64,000 nucleotides of DNA from Pseudomonas sp. ATCC 13867 (GCF_000349845.1 NC_020829.1:1364001-1428000), one strand, 5' to 3'; shown: positions 51,195-60,133, counted from the first letter of the stretch. Notes: a model not told the origin generated them from the sequence alone. Translations and numbers: made by a program.

Positions 51195-54070
51195 TGATGA
51201 ACGCATTCAAACGAGGCATTCCGCTGCAGTTGCTGGTGGCCGGGGCCATCATCCTCAGCATGCTGGCGCTGGCGGGGGCGTTGCTGATACAGGGCTACCG
51301 GGGCGTGGAAGGGGCGCTGGTGGCGGCGGCGGGCGAGTCGGCCAGCCAGTTGGGGGCGACCATCAACGAGCGCATCCGCCGGTTGATCGATCCGGCGGAA
51401 AGCGCGTTGCGGCTGATGACCCACGATCCCATTTCGCAGACCGACAACCTGCCGGCGCGCCTGGATCGCTTGCCGATGCTGGTCGAGAACCTGCGCGCCA
51501 ACCGCACCTTGAGCGCGGTGTACATCGGATACCCGAACGGCGAGTTCATGCTGATCCGCGCGCTGCGCGTGCCCGAGGTACGCCGCAGCCTGCAGGCGCC
51601 GGATCAGTCGAAGTACCTGGTGCAGAGCCTGACCCTGGACGACCAGAGCACGCTGCGGGGCGAGTGGCGCTTCTACGACAGCGAACTGCGGCTGCTGCGG
51701 GTGCAGGAGCGGCCGGACTACCGGTTCGATCCACGGCAGCGCCCGTGGTACCTCGAGTCGCTCAACACCGGCAAGACGGTGCTGACCCAGCCCTATGTGT
51801 TCTTCACCACCCGCGAGATCGGCCTGACCCTGGCGCACCGCAGCGTCGATGGCGCGGCGGTGATCGGCATGGACGCCTCGGTCAACGACCTCGGCGGCGA
51901 GATGGGTGACCTGCGCCAGACGGCCCACACGGAGCTGGCGGTGGTGGATGGCAAGGGCACGGTGATTGCCTATCCGGATCTCTCGAAGCTGATGATCCAT
52001 CGTGGCGACGAGCTGCGCCTGGCGACCCTGGATGAGCTGGGCGTGCCCAGCCTGACCCGGCTCAACGTCGCCTCGATACCGGCAGGCACGCCCCAGGCCT
52101 ATGACGTCGGGGGGCAGAGTTGGTACGGCATCTGGGTGCCGCTGTCGAACTTCACCAGCAGCGAGGTGCGTGTGCTGATCGCCATCCCGGCCGTCGAGCT
52201 GCTGGCCGGCGCCCGTCAACTGTTGTTCAACCAGGCGCTGTGGAGCGGGGCGTTGCTGCTGGTGCTGCTGCTGATCGGCTGGTACCTGGGGCGGCGCATC
52301 GCCCGTCCGCTGACGGCGCTGGCCGACCAGGTGGGCGCCTTGGCGGCGTTCGATTTCGCCCGGCCGGTGGGGGTGGAGTCGAAGATCGCCGAAGTGCGTG
52401 ACCTGAGCAGCGTGATGGGCAGCATGTCGCGCACCATCCACAACTTCCAGGCCATCACCCTGACGCTGAGCCGCGAAACGCGCCTGGAGAGCATGCTCGA
52501 CGGCGTGCTCTCGCGCCTGGTGGAGGCCACCGGCGTCATGGGTGGCGCCGTGTACCTGCTGGAGGACCAGGACTGCCGACTGCGCCTGGCCTGCGCGGTC
52601 AACGGAAAGCAGTACCCGCAGTCGATGCTCATCGAGGGTTTCACCGAGGCGCAACTGGCCGAGCGGGTGGATCAGGCGCTGGCCAACCGCGGGCAGTACC
52701 TGGAGGTGTCGCTGCGCAATCGCAGCGACGACCTGCTGGGCATTCTCGTCCTGCAACTGGCCGAGGAGGGCGCCGCCAGCCGCCAACCGCGCAAACCGTT
52801 CAAGCAGTTCGTCGAGGAGCTTTCCGGCGCCGCCGCGGTGGCCATCGAGACCCGTCAGTTGATCGAGGCCCAGCAGCGTTTGCTGGACGCCATCATCAAG
52901 CTGCTGGCCGACGCGATCGACGCCAAGAGCCCCTACACCGGCGGCCACTGCGAACGCGTGCCGCAACTGGCGGACCTGCTGCTGCAGAAGGTGATCGACG
53001 CCCGCGACGGCGAGTACGCCAGCTTCACCATGAGCGATGTGGAGCGCTACGAGTTCCAGATCGCCGCCTGGCTGCACGATTGCGGCAAGATCACCAGCCC
53101 CGAGTACGTGGTGGACAAGGCCACCAAGCTGGAGACGCTGTACAACCGCCTGCACGAGGTCCGCACGCGTTTCGAGGTGGTCTGGCGCGACATCGAGCTC
53201 GATTACTGGCGCGGCATGGCCGCGGGCAACGATATCGGCCTGCTGGCGGCGCGGCGGGACGCGCTGCATGAGGCCTTGCGCGAGGACTACGCCTTCGTCG
53301 CCCAGGCCAACATCGGCGGCGAGTTCATGAAGGACGAGGACATCGAGCGCCTGAAACGCATCGGCGAGCGCCGCTGGCTACGTTACTTCGACGACCGCCT
53401 GGGCATTTCCCGCGATGAACTGGAGCGCCTGGAAGGCCGCCCGGAACCGACCTTGCCGGTGGAAGAGTTCCTGCTCGCGGACAAACCCGAGCACCGCGTG
53501 CCCTGGGGCGAGCGCAAGCCGCCGGTGGACAAGGACGACCCGCGCAACGTCTGGGGCTTCGACATGCGCCTGCCGCCCTGCGCGAGCAACCACGGCGAGC
53601 TGTACAACCTGGGCGTACGGCGCGGCACGCTCAACGAGGAAGAGCGCTTCAAGATCAACGAGCACATCGTCCAGACGCTGATGATGCTGACGACCCTGCC
53701 GCTGCCGCGTCACCTGCGCCGGGTGCCGACCATTGCCGCCAACCACCATGAGAAGATGGATGGCACCGGCTACCCGCGCAAACTGTCGCGGGAGCAGATG
53801 AGCATTCCCGAACGGGTCATGGCGATCGCCGATATCTTCGAGGCGCTGACCGCCGCCGACCGCCCCTACAAGGCGCCGAAGACCCTGTCGGAGTCGCTGA
53901 AGATCCTGGCTTTCATGGCCCGCGACCAGCATATCGACGGGGAGCTGTTCCGGGTGTTCCTGATCCAGGGGGTGTACCTGGAGTACGGCGAGCGCTTCCT
54001 GCGGCCCGAGCAGATGGATGCGGTGGACGTGCGGGCGATGCTGGATGTGCTGGAGGGAGTGAAGGCGTAA
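51194..54070 (+). CDS. Sensory HD-GYP protein (dCache-HAMP-GAF-HD-GYP)
   Basis: The 958-residue protein (first ATG overlaps the previous stop, ATGA) has a membrane span at residues about 8-32, a periplasmic dCache sensor to about 335, a second span (ALLLVLLLIGWYLGRRIARPL), a HAMP linker, a GAF-like domain (about 430-560) and an HD-GYP domain. The HD pair is in AWLHDCGKIT near residue 625 and HHEKMDGTGYPRKL near 851. HD-GYP proteins hydrolyse c-di-GMP. Between the HD pair and the GYP block lies an insertion of about 160 residues not present in standard HD-GYP domains. Two starts (51194, 51197) are equivalent. Confidence 0.92.
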   Translation: MMNAFKRGIPLQLLVAGAIILSMLALAGALLIQGYRGVEGALVAAAGESASQLGATINERIRRLIDPAESALRLMTHDPISQTDNLPARLDRLPMLVENLRANRTLSAVYIGYPNGEFMLIRALRVPEVRRSLQAPDQSKYLVQSLTLDDQSTLRGEWRFYDSELRLLRVQERPDYRFDPRQRPWYLESLNTGKTVLTQPYVFFTTREIGLTLAHRSVDGAAVIGMDASVNDLGGEMGDLRQTAHTELAVVDGKGTVIAYPDLSKLMIHRGDELRLATLDELGVPSLTRLNVASIPAGTPQAYDVGGQSWYGIWVPLSNFTSSEVRVLIAIPAVELLAGARQLLFNQALWSGALLLVLLLIGWYLGRRIARPLTALADQVGALAAFDFARPVGVESKIAEVRDLSSVMGSMSRTIHNFQAITLTLSRETRLESMLDGVLSRLVEATGVMGGAVYLLEDQDCRLRLACAVNGKQYPQSMLIEGFTEAQLAERVDQALANRGQYLEVSLRNRSDDLLGILVLQLAEEGAASRQPRKPFKQFVEELSGAAAVAIETRQLIEAQQRLLDAIIKLLADAIDAKSPYTGGHCERVPQLADLLLQKVIDARDGEYASFTMSDVERYEFQIAAWLHDCGKITSPEYVVDKATKLETLYNRLHEVRTRFEVVWRDIELDYWRGMAAGNDIGLLAARRDALHEALREDYAFVAQANIGGEFMKDEDIERLKRIGERRWLRYFDDRLGISRDELERLEGRPEPTLPVEEFLLADKPEHRVPWGERKPPVDKDDPRNVWGFDMRLPPCASNHGELYNLGVRRGTLNEEERFKINEHIVQTLMMLTTLPLPRHLRRVPTIAANHHEKMDGTGYPRKLSREQMSIPERVMAIADIFEALTAADRPYKAPKTLSESLKILAFMARDQHIDGELFRVFLIQGVYLEYGERFLRPEQMDAVDVRAMLDVLEGVKA

Positions 54071-54116
54071 CGCGGGTCCCTGTATTCCGCCGGGCTGCTG
54101 CTCTTGTAGGGGGAAT

Positions 54117-54161
54117 CACCCCAGCCTTCTCCCGCGTGAGAAGCGGGAGAGGGCTGGGGTG
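54117..54161. repeat. Long stem-loop (19-bp arms) of intergenic repeat type
   Basis: CACCCCAGCCTTCTCCCGC pairs with its complement with one mismatch over 19 bases around the loop GTGAGAA. Such CCCAGCCCTCTCCC hairpins are dispersed intergenic repeats in many gammaproteobacteria. It may also terminate the HD-GYP transcript, although it lacks a T run. Confidence 0.7.
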
Positions 54162-54202
54162 AGTGGCCTTTGATCTAGCGAACAGCCTCGCAGCGGGGGT
54201 TG

Positions 54203-54225
54203 TTCGCGAGCCAGCTCGCTCTTAC
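54203..54225 (+). repeat. Single Pseudomonas REP sequence
   Basis: The word TTCGCGAGCCAGCTCGCTC followed by TTAC is a variant of the REP found again, as inverted pairs, at 56582-56659 and 59702-59770. It is a lone copy here. Confidence 0.7.
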
Positions 54226-54267
54226 GAAGAGCCGGCGCCGCGCGCGACGGTGTTCCGCACGTGCCCC

Positions 54268-55014
54268 TCAGCGGTTGGCGAGGTTCTGCGCGTAACGGGT
54301 GTTGCGCGGGGTCTTCGCCACGGTGCAGCTTTGGCCGGCGAGGAACTGCGAGTTCTTCAGCCATTCCTGCTGGGGGTAGTAGGCGAACACGTAGCTGCCG
54401 TTCTTCACCGTGTCGATCAGCTTCTGCGCCACCTGCGGGCGCACCGCCGGGCAGCCCAGGCTGCGGCCGAGACGGCCGAGGCCGGGGACGACCTTGGGAT
54501 CGGCGTAGGCGGCGGCATGCATGACGATGGCGCGCTCTTCGCTGTTGTCGTTGAAGCCCGGTTCCAGCCCCAGCAGGCGCAGCGAGCGGCCGTGCTTGCC
54601 GCTGTAGGTCTGGCCGGTCTGGTAGAGACCGATGGAGGACTGGTTGCTCTCGGGACGGTTGGAGAACGAGGTGGCCAAGTCAGCGCCACTTTTCTTGCCG
54701 TGGGCGACCCATTCCTCGAACAGCAGCTTGCGCTGCTTGAGATCGAAGACCCACAGGCGCTTGTCGCGCGAGGGCTTGGAGTAGTCGATGACGGTCAGCA
54801 ACTGGTTGTCGCCGCCCAACTGGGTGCTGGCGCACTGCAGGGCGTTGAGCGCCAGGCGCAGCGTTTCGGTAGTGGTGGCGGGGGCGAGGCGGTGCAGTTC
54901 CTCGGCCGTCGGCAGGCGGGCGGCGGACGCAGGTTGCCAGCTACCGAACGCGAAGAGCGCGGTGCTGGCGACAGTGATCCGGAAGATCCCCCGTAACTTC
55001 GAAAAAGTCAGCAT
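54268..55014 (-). CDS. L,D-transpeptidase catalytic domain protein (YkuD_2 type)
   Basis: The 248-residue exported protein starts MLTFSKLRGIFRITVASTALFAFGSWQPASA and holds the catalytic core VMHAAAYADP...GRLGRSLGCPAV (His and the SxGC Cys) near residues 165-190. The family forms or edits 3-3 crosslinks, or anchors proteins, in peptidoglycan. It lies about 200 bases after the HD-GYP gene on the opposite strand. A second L,D-transpeptidase lies 380 bases upstream on the same strand, but of a different subtype. Confidence 0.88.
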   Translation of the reverse strand: MLTFSKLRGIFRITVASTALFAFGSWQPASAARLPTAEELHRLAPATTTETLRLALNALQCASTQLGGDNQLLTVIDYSKPSRDKRLWVFDLKQRKLLFEEWVAHGKKSGADLATSFSNRPESNQSSIGLYQTGQTYSGKHGRSLRLLGLEPGFNDNSEERAIVMHAAAYADPKVVPGLGRLGRSLGCPAVRPQVAQKLIDTVKNGSYVFAYYPQQEWLKNSQFLAGQSCTVAKTPRNTRYAQNLANR

Positions 55015-55395
55015 GAATACAACATTCCCGTTGAATCGATATGGTTTTTTCTGGGAAACGCCGCATTGTGCGCGATTTTTGACCAGTGGTGTGGTTGTTT
55101 TTTAAGCATTTTCGAACCCGCCCGTCGGTAAATACGCAGGTTTGGCGCTGCGGAACCTTGTCTGGCGCAGGAACGCCAGGCTGCGAATCTTTCCTGGCGT
55201 CATCGCCTGTGCACACGCTGTTTCGAAGTCTTTCGGCCGGCGCGGCAGGGCGATGAGTGCCGTTGATCCGGACGCCGGCACATGGCCAGGGTTGCCCGAT
55301 TGCCGCAGGGCGCAGGTGGGCGCGCGGGTGCCGCCGATGGGCGATAGGGGGGAATCCGGAACGGCGCGGGGCAGGTGGTGCGCCGCGCCATGACG
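55015..55395. other. Intergenic region between two L,D-transpeptidase genes
   Basis: No gene is supported in this stretch. The part next to 55015 is AT-rich and is the likely promoter of the downstream transpeptidase. Confidence 0.5.
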
Positions 55396-56451
55396 TCAGT
55401 TGACCGGCTGGTTCTTGACCGGCTTCTGTTCCGCCTGCCGGTCGTTGGTAGTGATCACCGTGAAGTCCGGGTTGCTGCGCATGGCGCGCGTGGACGGCAG
55501 GTCGGTGATGATCAGGGTGCTGCCGACATCCATGCTCGTCAGCAGGCTGCGCAGGAACTCGCGGTCCATGCTGAACTTGCCCAGTTGCTCGGCGGGTGTC
55601 AGGCCTTTCTGCGGGTCGCTGACCTGCACGGTGGTCCAGCGCAGGTTGGGGCTCTGGCTGTCGATTTCGCTCTGGGTCGGCTTCTCCATCAGCGAGAAGG
55701 CGGCGACGCCGGTTTTTTCCTCGGGATGCTCGAAGGCCACCGGGGCGGTACCGATCTGCAGGCCGCCGCGGTAGACATAGGCGCGGCGGTCGGCGCGGCT
55801 GATCAGCACGGAGAGCGGGCCTTTCTCCACCCCCGGATCGCTCCAGAACGGCACCACCATGCCACTGTCGTCGTGCGGGCCGGCGGGGCGTCCCTCACTG
55901 ACGATGGGGGCGAGCAGGCCGGGGTGATAGACCTCCACGGGCGAGCTCTTGGCGTCGGAGATGATCACGGTGGTGGAGCTGAAGCCGGTGACTTCGTAGA
56001 GCTTCTTGGCGAAGGCCATCGGCAGGCGGATGCAGCCGTGGGAGGCCGGGTAGCCGGGGAGATTGCCGGCGTGCAGGGCGATGCCGTCCCAGGTCAGGCG
56101 CTGCATGTAGGGCATGGGCGCGCTGTTGTAGAGGTCGGAGTGGTACTCGACTTTCTTCTGCAGGATGGAGAACACGCCGGTGGGGGTTTCCTTGCCCTTC
56201 TTGCCGGTGCTGACCGTGGCCACGCCGATGGCGATGCCGTTGCGGTACACGTAGGCGCGTTGCTCGGTGAGGCTGACCACCAGCGTTACCGGGCCGGCCG
56301 GGGAAATCTCCGGGTACCAGAGGTACTGGCCGGGCTTGAGCGTCTTCAGCGCTGCCTGCAGGTCGGACAGCGGCGAGGGCTTGCTCGGGGTTGCGATGGC
56401 GACACTGGCGCTCAGGGCGAGCAGCAGGGCGACCGACAGTTTCTTCATCAC
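55396..56451 (-). CDS. L,D-transpeptidase (YkuD family)
   Basis: The 351-residue protein starts MMKKLSVALLLALSASVAIATPSKPSP (signal peptide). The YkuD domain shows LVVSLTEQRAYVYRNGIAIGVATVSTGKKGKETPTGVFSI and the catalytic HAGNLPGYPASHGCIRLP (His and Cys). A second, catalytically empty repeat of the opening fold appears near residue 212 (LSVLISRADRRAYVYRGGLQIGTAPVAFEHPEEKTGVAAFSL), so the protein has a duplicated YkuD-like half. It is a cell-wall enzyme in the periplasm. Confidence 0.9.
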   Translation of the reverse strand: MMKKLSVALLLALSASVAIATPSKPSPLSDLQAALKTLKPGQYLWYPEISPAGPVTLVVSLTEQRAYVYRNGIAIGVATVSTGKKGKETPTGVFSILQKKVEYHSDLYNSAPMPYMQRLTWDGIALHAGNLPGYPASHGCIRLPMAFAKKLYEVTGFSSTTVIISDAKSSPVEVYHPGLLAPIVSEGRPAGPHDDSGMVVPFWSDPGVEKGPLSVLISRADRRAYVYRGGLQIGTAPVAFEHPEEKTGVAAFSLMEKPTQSEIDSQSPNLRWTTVQVSDPQKGLTPAEQLGKFSMDREFLRSLLTSMDVGSTLIITDLPSTRAMRSNPDFTVITTNDRQAEQKPVKNQPVN

Positions 56452-56581
56452 CTTTCCTTGGGACGCGGATTTGACTGGAGCTTAGCCAAGCCGCAGCGAC
56501 GGCTGCAAACCGCCGGGCTGAACGGTGCGCGGGGGGAATTGGCAGAGTGTGGGGCAGGCCTCGGCGCGAAGTGCTTTTCAT

Positions 56582-56659
56582 GTAGGAGCGAACTTGCTCG
56601 CGAACAGAATCAGCCGGCAGCTCCAATGCCTGGAGGTTCGCGAGCAAGCTCGCTCCTGC
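56582..56659. repeat. REP doublet (REPIN)
   Basis: Two inverted REP words, GTAGGAGCGAACTTGCTCGC and TTCGCGAGCAAGCTCGCTCC, face each other with about 32 bases between. It lies between the transpeptidase gene and rsuA, 10 bases beyond the 3' end of the latter. Confidence 0.85.
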
Positions 56660-56669
56660 AAGTACCCGA

Positions 56670-57365
56670 TCACCCCAGCTCCGTGATCTCCTGCGCCGTC
56701 AGCGCGCGATACTGGCCGGGTTGCAATGCCGGATCGAGCACGAGGCTGCCCATGCTCTCGCGGTGCAGGCGGGTCACCTTGTTCTGGAAGTGGCCGAACA
56801 TGCGCTTGACCTGGTGGTAGCGGCCTTCGTGCAGGGTCAGGCGCGCGGCGCGGGTGTCGAGGATTTCCAGCTGAGCGGGCAGGGTGGTGAGGTCTTCGAA
56901 GGCGAAGTACAGGCCTTGCTCGAAGGCCTGCGCGTAGTGCGCTTCGATCGGGTCCTGGGTCTCGACGTAATAGACCTTGGGCAGCTTGCGCCCCGGCAGG
57001 GTCATGCGTCGCGACCACTGGCCGTCGTTGGTGATCAGCAGCAGGCCGGTGGTGTTGTAGTCCAGGCGGCCGCCGATGTGCAGTTCGTGCTTGTCCGGCT
57101 CGTCCAGCAGGTCGAGCACGGTGCGGTGCTCGGCGTCGCGGGTGGCGCTGACACAGCCGGCGGGCTTGTGCATCATGACGTAGCGCGCCGGCTTGCCGGC
57201 CTGTAGCAGGTCGTCGTCCAGTTCCACGCGGGAGAACTCGCGCACCTCGTGGCGACCCTCGCGCACCACCTGGCCATCCACGCGCAGGCGGCCTTCGGCG
57301 AGCAGTTGACGGGCCTGCTGGCGGTTCAGGTGGGGCAGGTTGGCGATGAAGCGGTCCAGGCGCAT
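56670..57365 (-). CDS. rsuA: 16S rRNA pseudouridine(516) synthase RsuA
   Basis: The 231-residue protein starts MRLDRFIANLPHLNRQQARQLLAEGRLRVDGQVV, an S4 RNA-binding domain. The catalytic block is LHIGGRLDYNTTGLLLITNDG, with the Asp of GRLDxxTTGLLL near residue 103, and the C-terminal ARLTLHEGRYHQVKRMFGH is typical. Length equals that of E. coli RsuA. Its ATG overlaps the stop of the upstream CWC-family gene by one base. Confidence 0.93.
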   Translation of the reverse strand: MRLDRFIANLPHLNRQQARQLLAEGRLRVDGQVVREGRHEVREFSRVELDDDLLQAGKPARYVMMHKPAGCVSATRDAEHRTVLDLLDEPDKHELHIGGRLDYNTTGLLLITNDGQWSRRMTLPGRKLPKVYYVETQDPIEAHYAQAFEQGLYFAFEDLTTLPAQLEILDTRAARLTLHEGRYHQVKRMFGHFQNKVTRLHRESMGSLVLDPALQPGQYRALTAQEITELG

Positions 57366-57580
57366 CAGACGTTCTCGTCGCCCTTCAGCCCGGCGGCGCA
57401 GCGAGGGCAGAGGCAGGCGCGGTCGACGGATTCGGGCGGGATGCGCTCCAGCGCGGTGCGCTCGATGGGCGTGCTGAAGCACCAGCAGTCCTGGCCTTCC
57501 AGTGCCGGGTCGGCCTGGCTGCAACGGTTGGACTGGCCGCAGAGTGGGCAGCGGCTGGGATCGGGGGTGACGTCGTTCAT
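57365..57580 (-). CDS. Cysteine-rich CWC-family protein
   Basis: The 71-residue protein shows the family's CPLCGQSNRCSQADPALEGQDCWCFSTPI block and a second CLCPRC, eight cysteines in all, which suggest zinc sites. The function of CWC proteins is unknown. The stop overlaps the rsuA start, so the two are co-expressed. Confidence 0.88.
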   Translation of the reverse strand: MNDVTPDPSRCPLCGQSNRCSQADPALEGQDCWCFSTPIERTALERIPPESVDRACLCPRCAAGLKGDENV

Positions 57581-57678
57581 GGCCGGTCAGGGCGAGCAAT
57601 GGCGGTGAGGCGGGCGCACAGGGTGCAGCGCCGCCCCGTATCGCGCAAGCGGATTCGGATCGGCGCGGCGGGCGTCGG

Positions 57679-58512
57679 TCAGGGCATGTCGATGCGCTCG
57701 ATCCAGGGTTCCAGGCGCCGGCCGAAGGCGACTTCGGCAATGAACGGCTGGGCGCGGCCGTCCGCCGCCCGGTGGGGTTGCGTGGTGATCCGGTCCAGGC
57801 GCTCGCGCCATTGGTACGGCACGTTGATGCTGTCGGTGCCGATGGCGCTGGCGGTGCCGCCGAGCGTCCAGATGTGCTGGTAGTAGTTGGAGACGGGGCG
57901 CACGCGGCCGTGGACGATCAGGTAGCGCTGGCGATCGGGGTACTGGGCGCGCAGGGCCTTGAGGTCCAGCCCGACGTCCTTGAGCAACAGGCGCGTGTCG
58001 GTCTTCTCCTCGCTGTCCAGTTCGCGGCGGATGAAGTCTCGCTCATCGGCGAGGCGGGCATTCTGCGGGGCGGCGTCGGCGGCTTGGCGAGCCTCGTCGA
58101 GGCGCTTGCGCGTCAGCTGCACTTCGCGCTGGTACAGCGGGCCGTCCAGTTCCAGCACCAGCAGGGCATCGCGCGATTGCTGGCGGCTGAAGCGCGGAGC
58201 GCTGTCGTCGTCCACCTGCGCGGGCATGGCGAAGCCCAGCCTGGCCATCTTCTGCGCGTCGATGGCCGGCAGCCAGCCACGGTTGTGCCGCGTGCCCTCA
58301 TCCCGGGTGGGCGTGCGCCAGCGCAGGCGCAGGCTCAGGCCGCTGTTCTCGTTGTGCCAGGAACTGTTGCGATCCAGCTCGCGCTGGGTGAGGGGGAGCC
58401 GGCTGTCCGGCTCGCCCGAGCGGTTCCAGGCCACGCCGCCGAGCGCCACGGCGTTGACCAGCAGGATCAGCCCGACGCCGCCGAGCAGCGCATGGGTGCG
58501 GGTCCAGTTCAT
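57679..58512 (-). CDS. DUF4824 family protein
   Basis: The 277-residue protein has one N-terminal membrane span (HALLGGVGLILLVNAVALGGVAW) and a periplasmic body with SLRLRWRTPTRD, LLVLELDGPLYQREVQLTRKRLDEARQ and YLIVHGRVRPVSNYYQ. I place the start at the ATG that overlaps the upstream DUF2157 stop (4-base overlap). DUF4824 and DUF2157 genes are regularly paired; their function is unknown, and an envelope role is likely. Confidence 0.82.
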   Translation of the reverse strand: MNWTRTHALLGGVGLILLVNAVALGGVAWNRSGEPDSRLPLTQRELDRNSSWHNENSGLSLRLRWRTPTRDEGTRHNRGWLPAIDAQKMARLGFAMPAQVDDDSAPRFSRQQSRDALLVLELDGPLYQREVQLTRKRLDEARQAADAAPQNARLADERDFIRRELDSEEKTDTRLLLKDVGLDLKALRAQYPDRQRYLIVHGRVRPVSNYYQHIWTLGGTASAIGTDSINVPYQWRERLDRITTQPHRAADGRAQPFIAEVAFGRRLEPWIERIDMP

Positions 58513-59585
58513 GGACGGTTCCCTCCCAGCAGGCCGTGGGCGCTGCGCAGGCGGCGCAGTACCAGCAGGATCAGCACCGCGCACAGGCCGAGCACGAGGA
58601 AGAACAGATACTTGGGCATCACCTCCCACCACCAGTCGAAGAACTTGGTGTAGAGGAACACCACGAAGAAGGTCAGCCCGGTATTCACCACCTCCGGCCA
58701 TTCGCGGCGTGCGCCGAGCCAGATGACCAGCCCCGAGGCGACGAAGCCGAGCACCTGGTAGAGGTTTTCCACCGTGCCGGAACCCAGCGCCAGGTAGCTG
58801 CCGCCGCCCCAGTTGGCCAGCACCAGCATCGGCAGGAACAGCCCGAGCAGGCCGAACACCCGGTAGATCGCGGCGAAGCCGTCGAAGCGTCCCTGGCCGA
58901 TGAATGATGGTACGAGGAAGATCAGCAGGGCGGCGGGGAAGAAGTTTTCCGGGCGCTCGCCCACGTCCAGCCAGTACACGCCGCTCCAGGTGCCGACCCG
59001 CGCGGCGACGTAGCCCATCACGCAGATCAGCGCGGCGGCCAGCAGCAGGCGGGCGTTGCAGGTGTAGGCCAGCAGCAGGGCGTAGGCGGCCCAGGGCAGC
59101 AGGGCCTTGTCCGAGGGCGTGATGTTGAAGATCTGCCCGACCATCACCACGTTCAGCACCAGGCAGGCGAAGGCCAGCATGGCGCCGAGCCTGGCGAAAT
59201 AGCCGGAGGCGTCGCGGCGCTGCAGGACGAGGGTGAGCAGCAGGCTGCCAAGGGACGCGGCGATGAGGATGAGTACCTGGGCGGTTTCCGCGAACAGCCC
59301 CCAGAACTGGTAGAAGAGGAAGAACAGGCTGGCCGCCAGGGCCAGCGCGCCGAGGAAGGACGCGATGCGCATGCCCAGCGACAGCCGATGGTCCTGGCTG
59401 TCGCGGTCGATGTCGAAACGTGCGCGGTAGTCGGCGAGCAGGCGGTGCTGGTGGTCGCGCAGGCGTTCGCGTTGCGCGGCATCGAGGGCGAGGGCGCCCT
59501 CGTCGTTCAGGCGTTGCAGCTCCCGCTCGAAGGCAAGGATGTCGTCGACGCGGCGCTGCGCCTGCTGGTGGCTGAGTTCGGGCAT
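58509..59585 (-). CDS. DUF2157 multi-span membrane protein
   Basis: The 358-residue protein has a soluble helical front (MPELSHQQAQRRVDDILAFERELQRLNDEGAL, then HQHRLLADYRARFDID) and about ten hydrophobic spans (IASFLGALALAASLFFLFYQFWG onwards). It overlaps the DUF4824 gene downstream by 4 bases, and both probably act together at the inner membrane. No catalytic motif is seen. Confidence 0.85.
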   Translation of the reverse strand: MPELSHQQAQRRVDDILAFERELQRLNDEGALALDAAQRERLRDHQHRLLADYRARFDIDRDSQDHRLSLGMRIASFLGALALAASLFFLFYQFWGLFAETAQVLILIAASLGSLLLTLVLQRRDASGYFARLGAMLAFACLVLNVVMVGQIFNITPSDKALLPWAAYALLLAYTCNARLLLAAALICVMGYVAARVGTWSGVYWLDVGERPENFFPAALLIFLVPSFIGQGRFDGFAAIYRVFGLLGLFLPMLVLANWGGGSYLALGSGTVENLYQVLGFVASGLVIWLGARREWPEVVNTGLTFFVVFLYTKFFDWWWEVMPKYLFFLVLGLCAVLILLVLRRLRSAHGLLGGNRP

Positions 59586-59701
59586 GGCCGCTCCTTGCGG
59601 CGGGGGTGTTGGTCGGACTCTAGCTTCAACCGGGCCGGGCTTCCATGAGTTGGGGCAGTTCGGTGGGTAAGGTCAGCCGGCGGGTTCGGTGTGGTACCGG
59701 G

Positions 59702-59770
59702 TTCGCGAGCAAGCTCGCTCCTACGAAGGACGCACCCGTGCATACCTGTAGGAGCGAGCTTGCTCGCGAA
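59702..59770. repeat. REP doublet (REPIN)
   Basis: Two nearly perfect inverted REP words (TTCGCGAGCAAGCTCGCTCC and GTAGGAGCGAGCTTGCTCGC) flank about 23 bases. The copy is the cleanest of those in the window and lies between divergent genes. Confidence 0.88.
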
Positions 59771-59875
59771 CAGGGCATGCTGCCTCGGCGAAATGCACCG
59801 CCAGTCGAAAGACAGGAGCATTCAGGACGAGCCGGACGGCAGACTGCTCCGACCTTAATCCAGGGAAAGATCGTC

Positions 59876-60133
59876 ATGTCCGAATTGCTGAGTTTCGCCA
59901 AGGGCGCGCTGGCCATGTTCTGGCTCGCCGCCGTCCTCAATCTCGCCTACCCCTTCGGCGAGTTGCATCGCCCGTTGCTGTGGGTGTCCGGCGTGATGCT
60001 GCTGGCGCATGTCGGCGAGGTATTGCTGCTGGCGCGCGGTCGTTCGCTGGGCGAGCAGTTGCAGGTTTTGCTGTTCGGCGTGCTGCACCTGCAGAGCCGC
60101 CGCCAGCGCCGCCTGGAAACTGTAAACGGCTGA
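59876..60133 (+). CDS. DUF1145 membrane protein
   Basis: The 85-residue protein has two or three hydrophobic spans (AKGALAMFWLAAVLNLAYPFG, PLLWVSGVMLLAHVGEVLLL) and a final basic tail (LQSRRQRRLETVNG). It matches the DUF1145 (YhhL-like) size and pattern. CAGGGA is the likely ribosome site. Function unknown. Confidence 0.85.
   Translation: MSELLSFAKGALAMFWLAAVLNLAYPFGELHRPLLWVSGVMLLAHVGEVLLLARGRSLGEQLQVLLFGVLHLQSRRQRRLETVNG

Noticed and set aside
51167..53269. Antisense open frame of 700 codons opposite the HD-GYP gene
   Set aside because: Composition is Gln/His/Val/Arg-rich and featureless, while the plus strand carries complete domain motifs.
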